In this document: positions 63,984 to 64,000 of the stretch, piece by piece
Position numbering within the stretch: position 1 is the stretch's first letter
Layout of the letters: every line of letters begins with the position of its first letter
Source of the DNA: Xanthobacter sp. NM-25
Lineage (GTDB): Bacteria; Pseudomonadota; Alphaproteobacteria; Rhizobiales; Xanthobacteraceae
Reading direction: 5' to 3'
Length of the DNA stretch: 64,000 bases
NCBI RefSeq assembly: GCF_022138605.1
Contig: NZ_JACBFS010000001.1
Location: forward strand, 62,001-126,000
Notes under the pieces: generated by a model
What the model was told of the DNA's origin: nothing
The model's input: the letters and a program-made list of their open reading frames with translations, nothing else
The model's database searches: none
Made by a program: the position numbers and the translations under genes

Positions 63984-64000
63984 GTCGGCCCCGCCGCCGG

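Overview
The window is chromosomal DNA of a high-GC alphaproteobacterium, most likely Hyphomicrobiales (Rhizobiales) and plausibly Xanthobacteraceae. The evidence is the dnaB-alr-radA-cvpA-purF order, two Porin_2-type porins, GTTC-N7-GTTC LexA boxes, an EipB homologue, and the yajC-secD-secF-(NDUFAF3-like)-(NDUFAF6-like) block. Nearly all of it is densely packed housekeeping sequence. I saw no prophage, transposase, CRISPR array or rRNA.

Layout. 1-8.1 kb, plus strand: dnaB (5' end outside the window), alr, an orphan ParD-like antitoxin, radA, cvpA, purF and an SDR. 8.1-8.5 kb: intergenic palindromic repeats. 8.5-15.4 kb, minus strand: cysG, polA and the proton-pumping pyrophosphatase hppA. 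15.7-18.2 kb, plus: rimO and an aldo/keto reductase. 18.3-22.3 kb: rpoZ, a LabA-like NYN protein, a family-5 uracil-DNA glycosylase, a peroxiredoxin, smpB and dapA. 22.6-28.5 kb: a soluble lytic transglycosylase, then a three-gene envelope operon on the minus strand (repeat-containing OmpA-family protein, a 35-residue membrane peptide, a membrane-anchored helix-hairpin-helix protein) joined by 4-nt stop/start overlaps. 28.7-31.7 kb: two porins. 31.7-34.9 kb: a gene-poor stretch, then an AraC-type regulator and an SDR of visibly lower GC, next to tRNA-Ser(GCU).

35-45.4 kb: a DUF6165/TPR-glycosyltransferase pair, a GST, a GT39 glycosyltransferase with an overlapping GNAT gene, acylphosphatase coupled to EipB, RidA, a glycerophosphodiester phosphodiesterase, a DUF482/FemAB-like protein, and an Anbu proteasome-like peptidase. 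45.4-55.4 kb: two cyclophilins flanking a 15-nt tandem repeat, coaD, a LysE-type exporter overlapping gyrA, gyrA itself (TTG start), and ssb divergent from uvrA with two LexA boxes between them. 55.4-64 kb: a 1-kb gene-poor stretch, a DUF1127 micro-protein, trmFO, a kinase-like protein with an acyl-CoA-synthetase-C-domain-like tail, and the minus-strand block yajC, secD, secF, a DUF498/Mth938 protein and a squalene/phytoene-synthase-family protein.

How the genes work together. Replication and repair are well represented (dnaB, polA, gyrA, ssb, uvrA, radA, UDG), and the ssb-uvrA pair appears to be under SOS control. Cell-envelope functions form the second theme (alr, dapA, Slt, OmpA operon, porins, EipB, DUF482, SecDF-YajC, cyclophilins). 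The least described items are the OmpA/micro-protein/HhH trio, the kinase plus adenylation-C-domain-like fusion, and the 15-nt tandem repeats that run across the stop codons of two unrelated genes.
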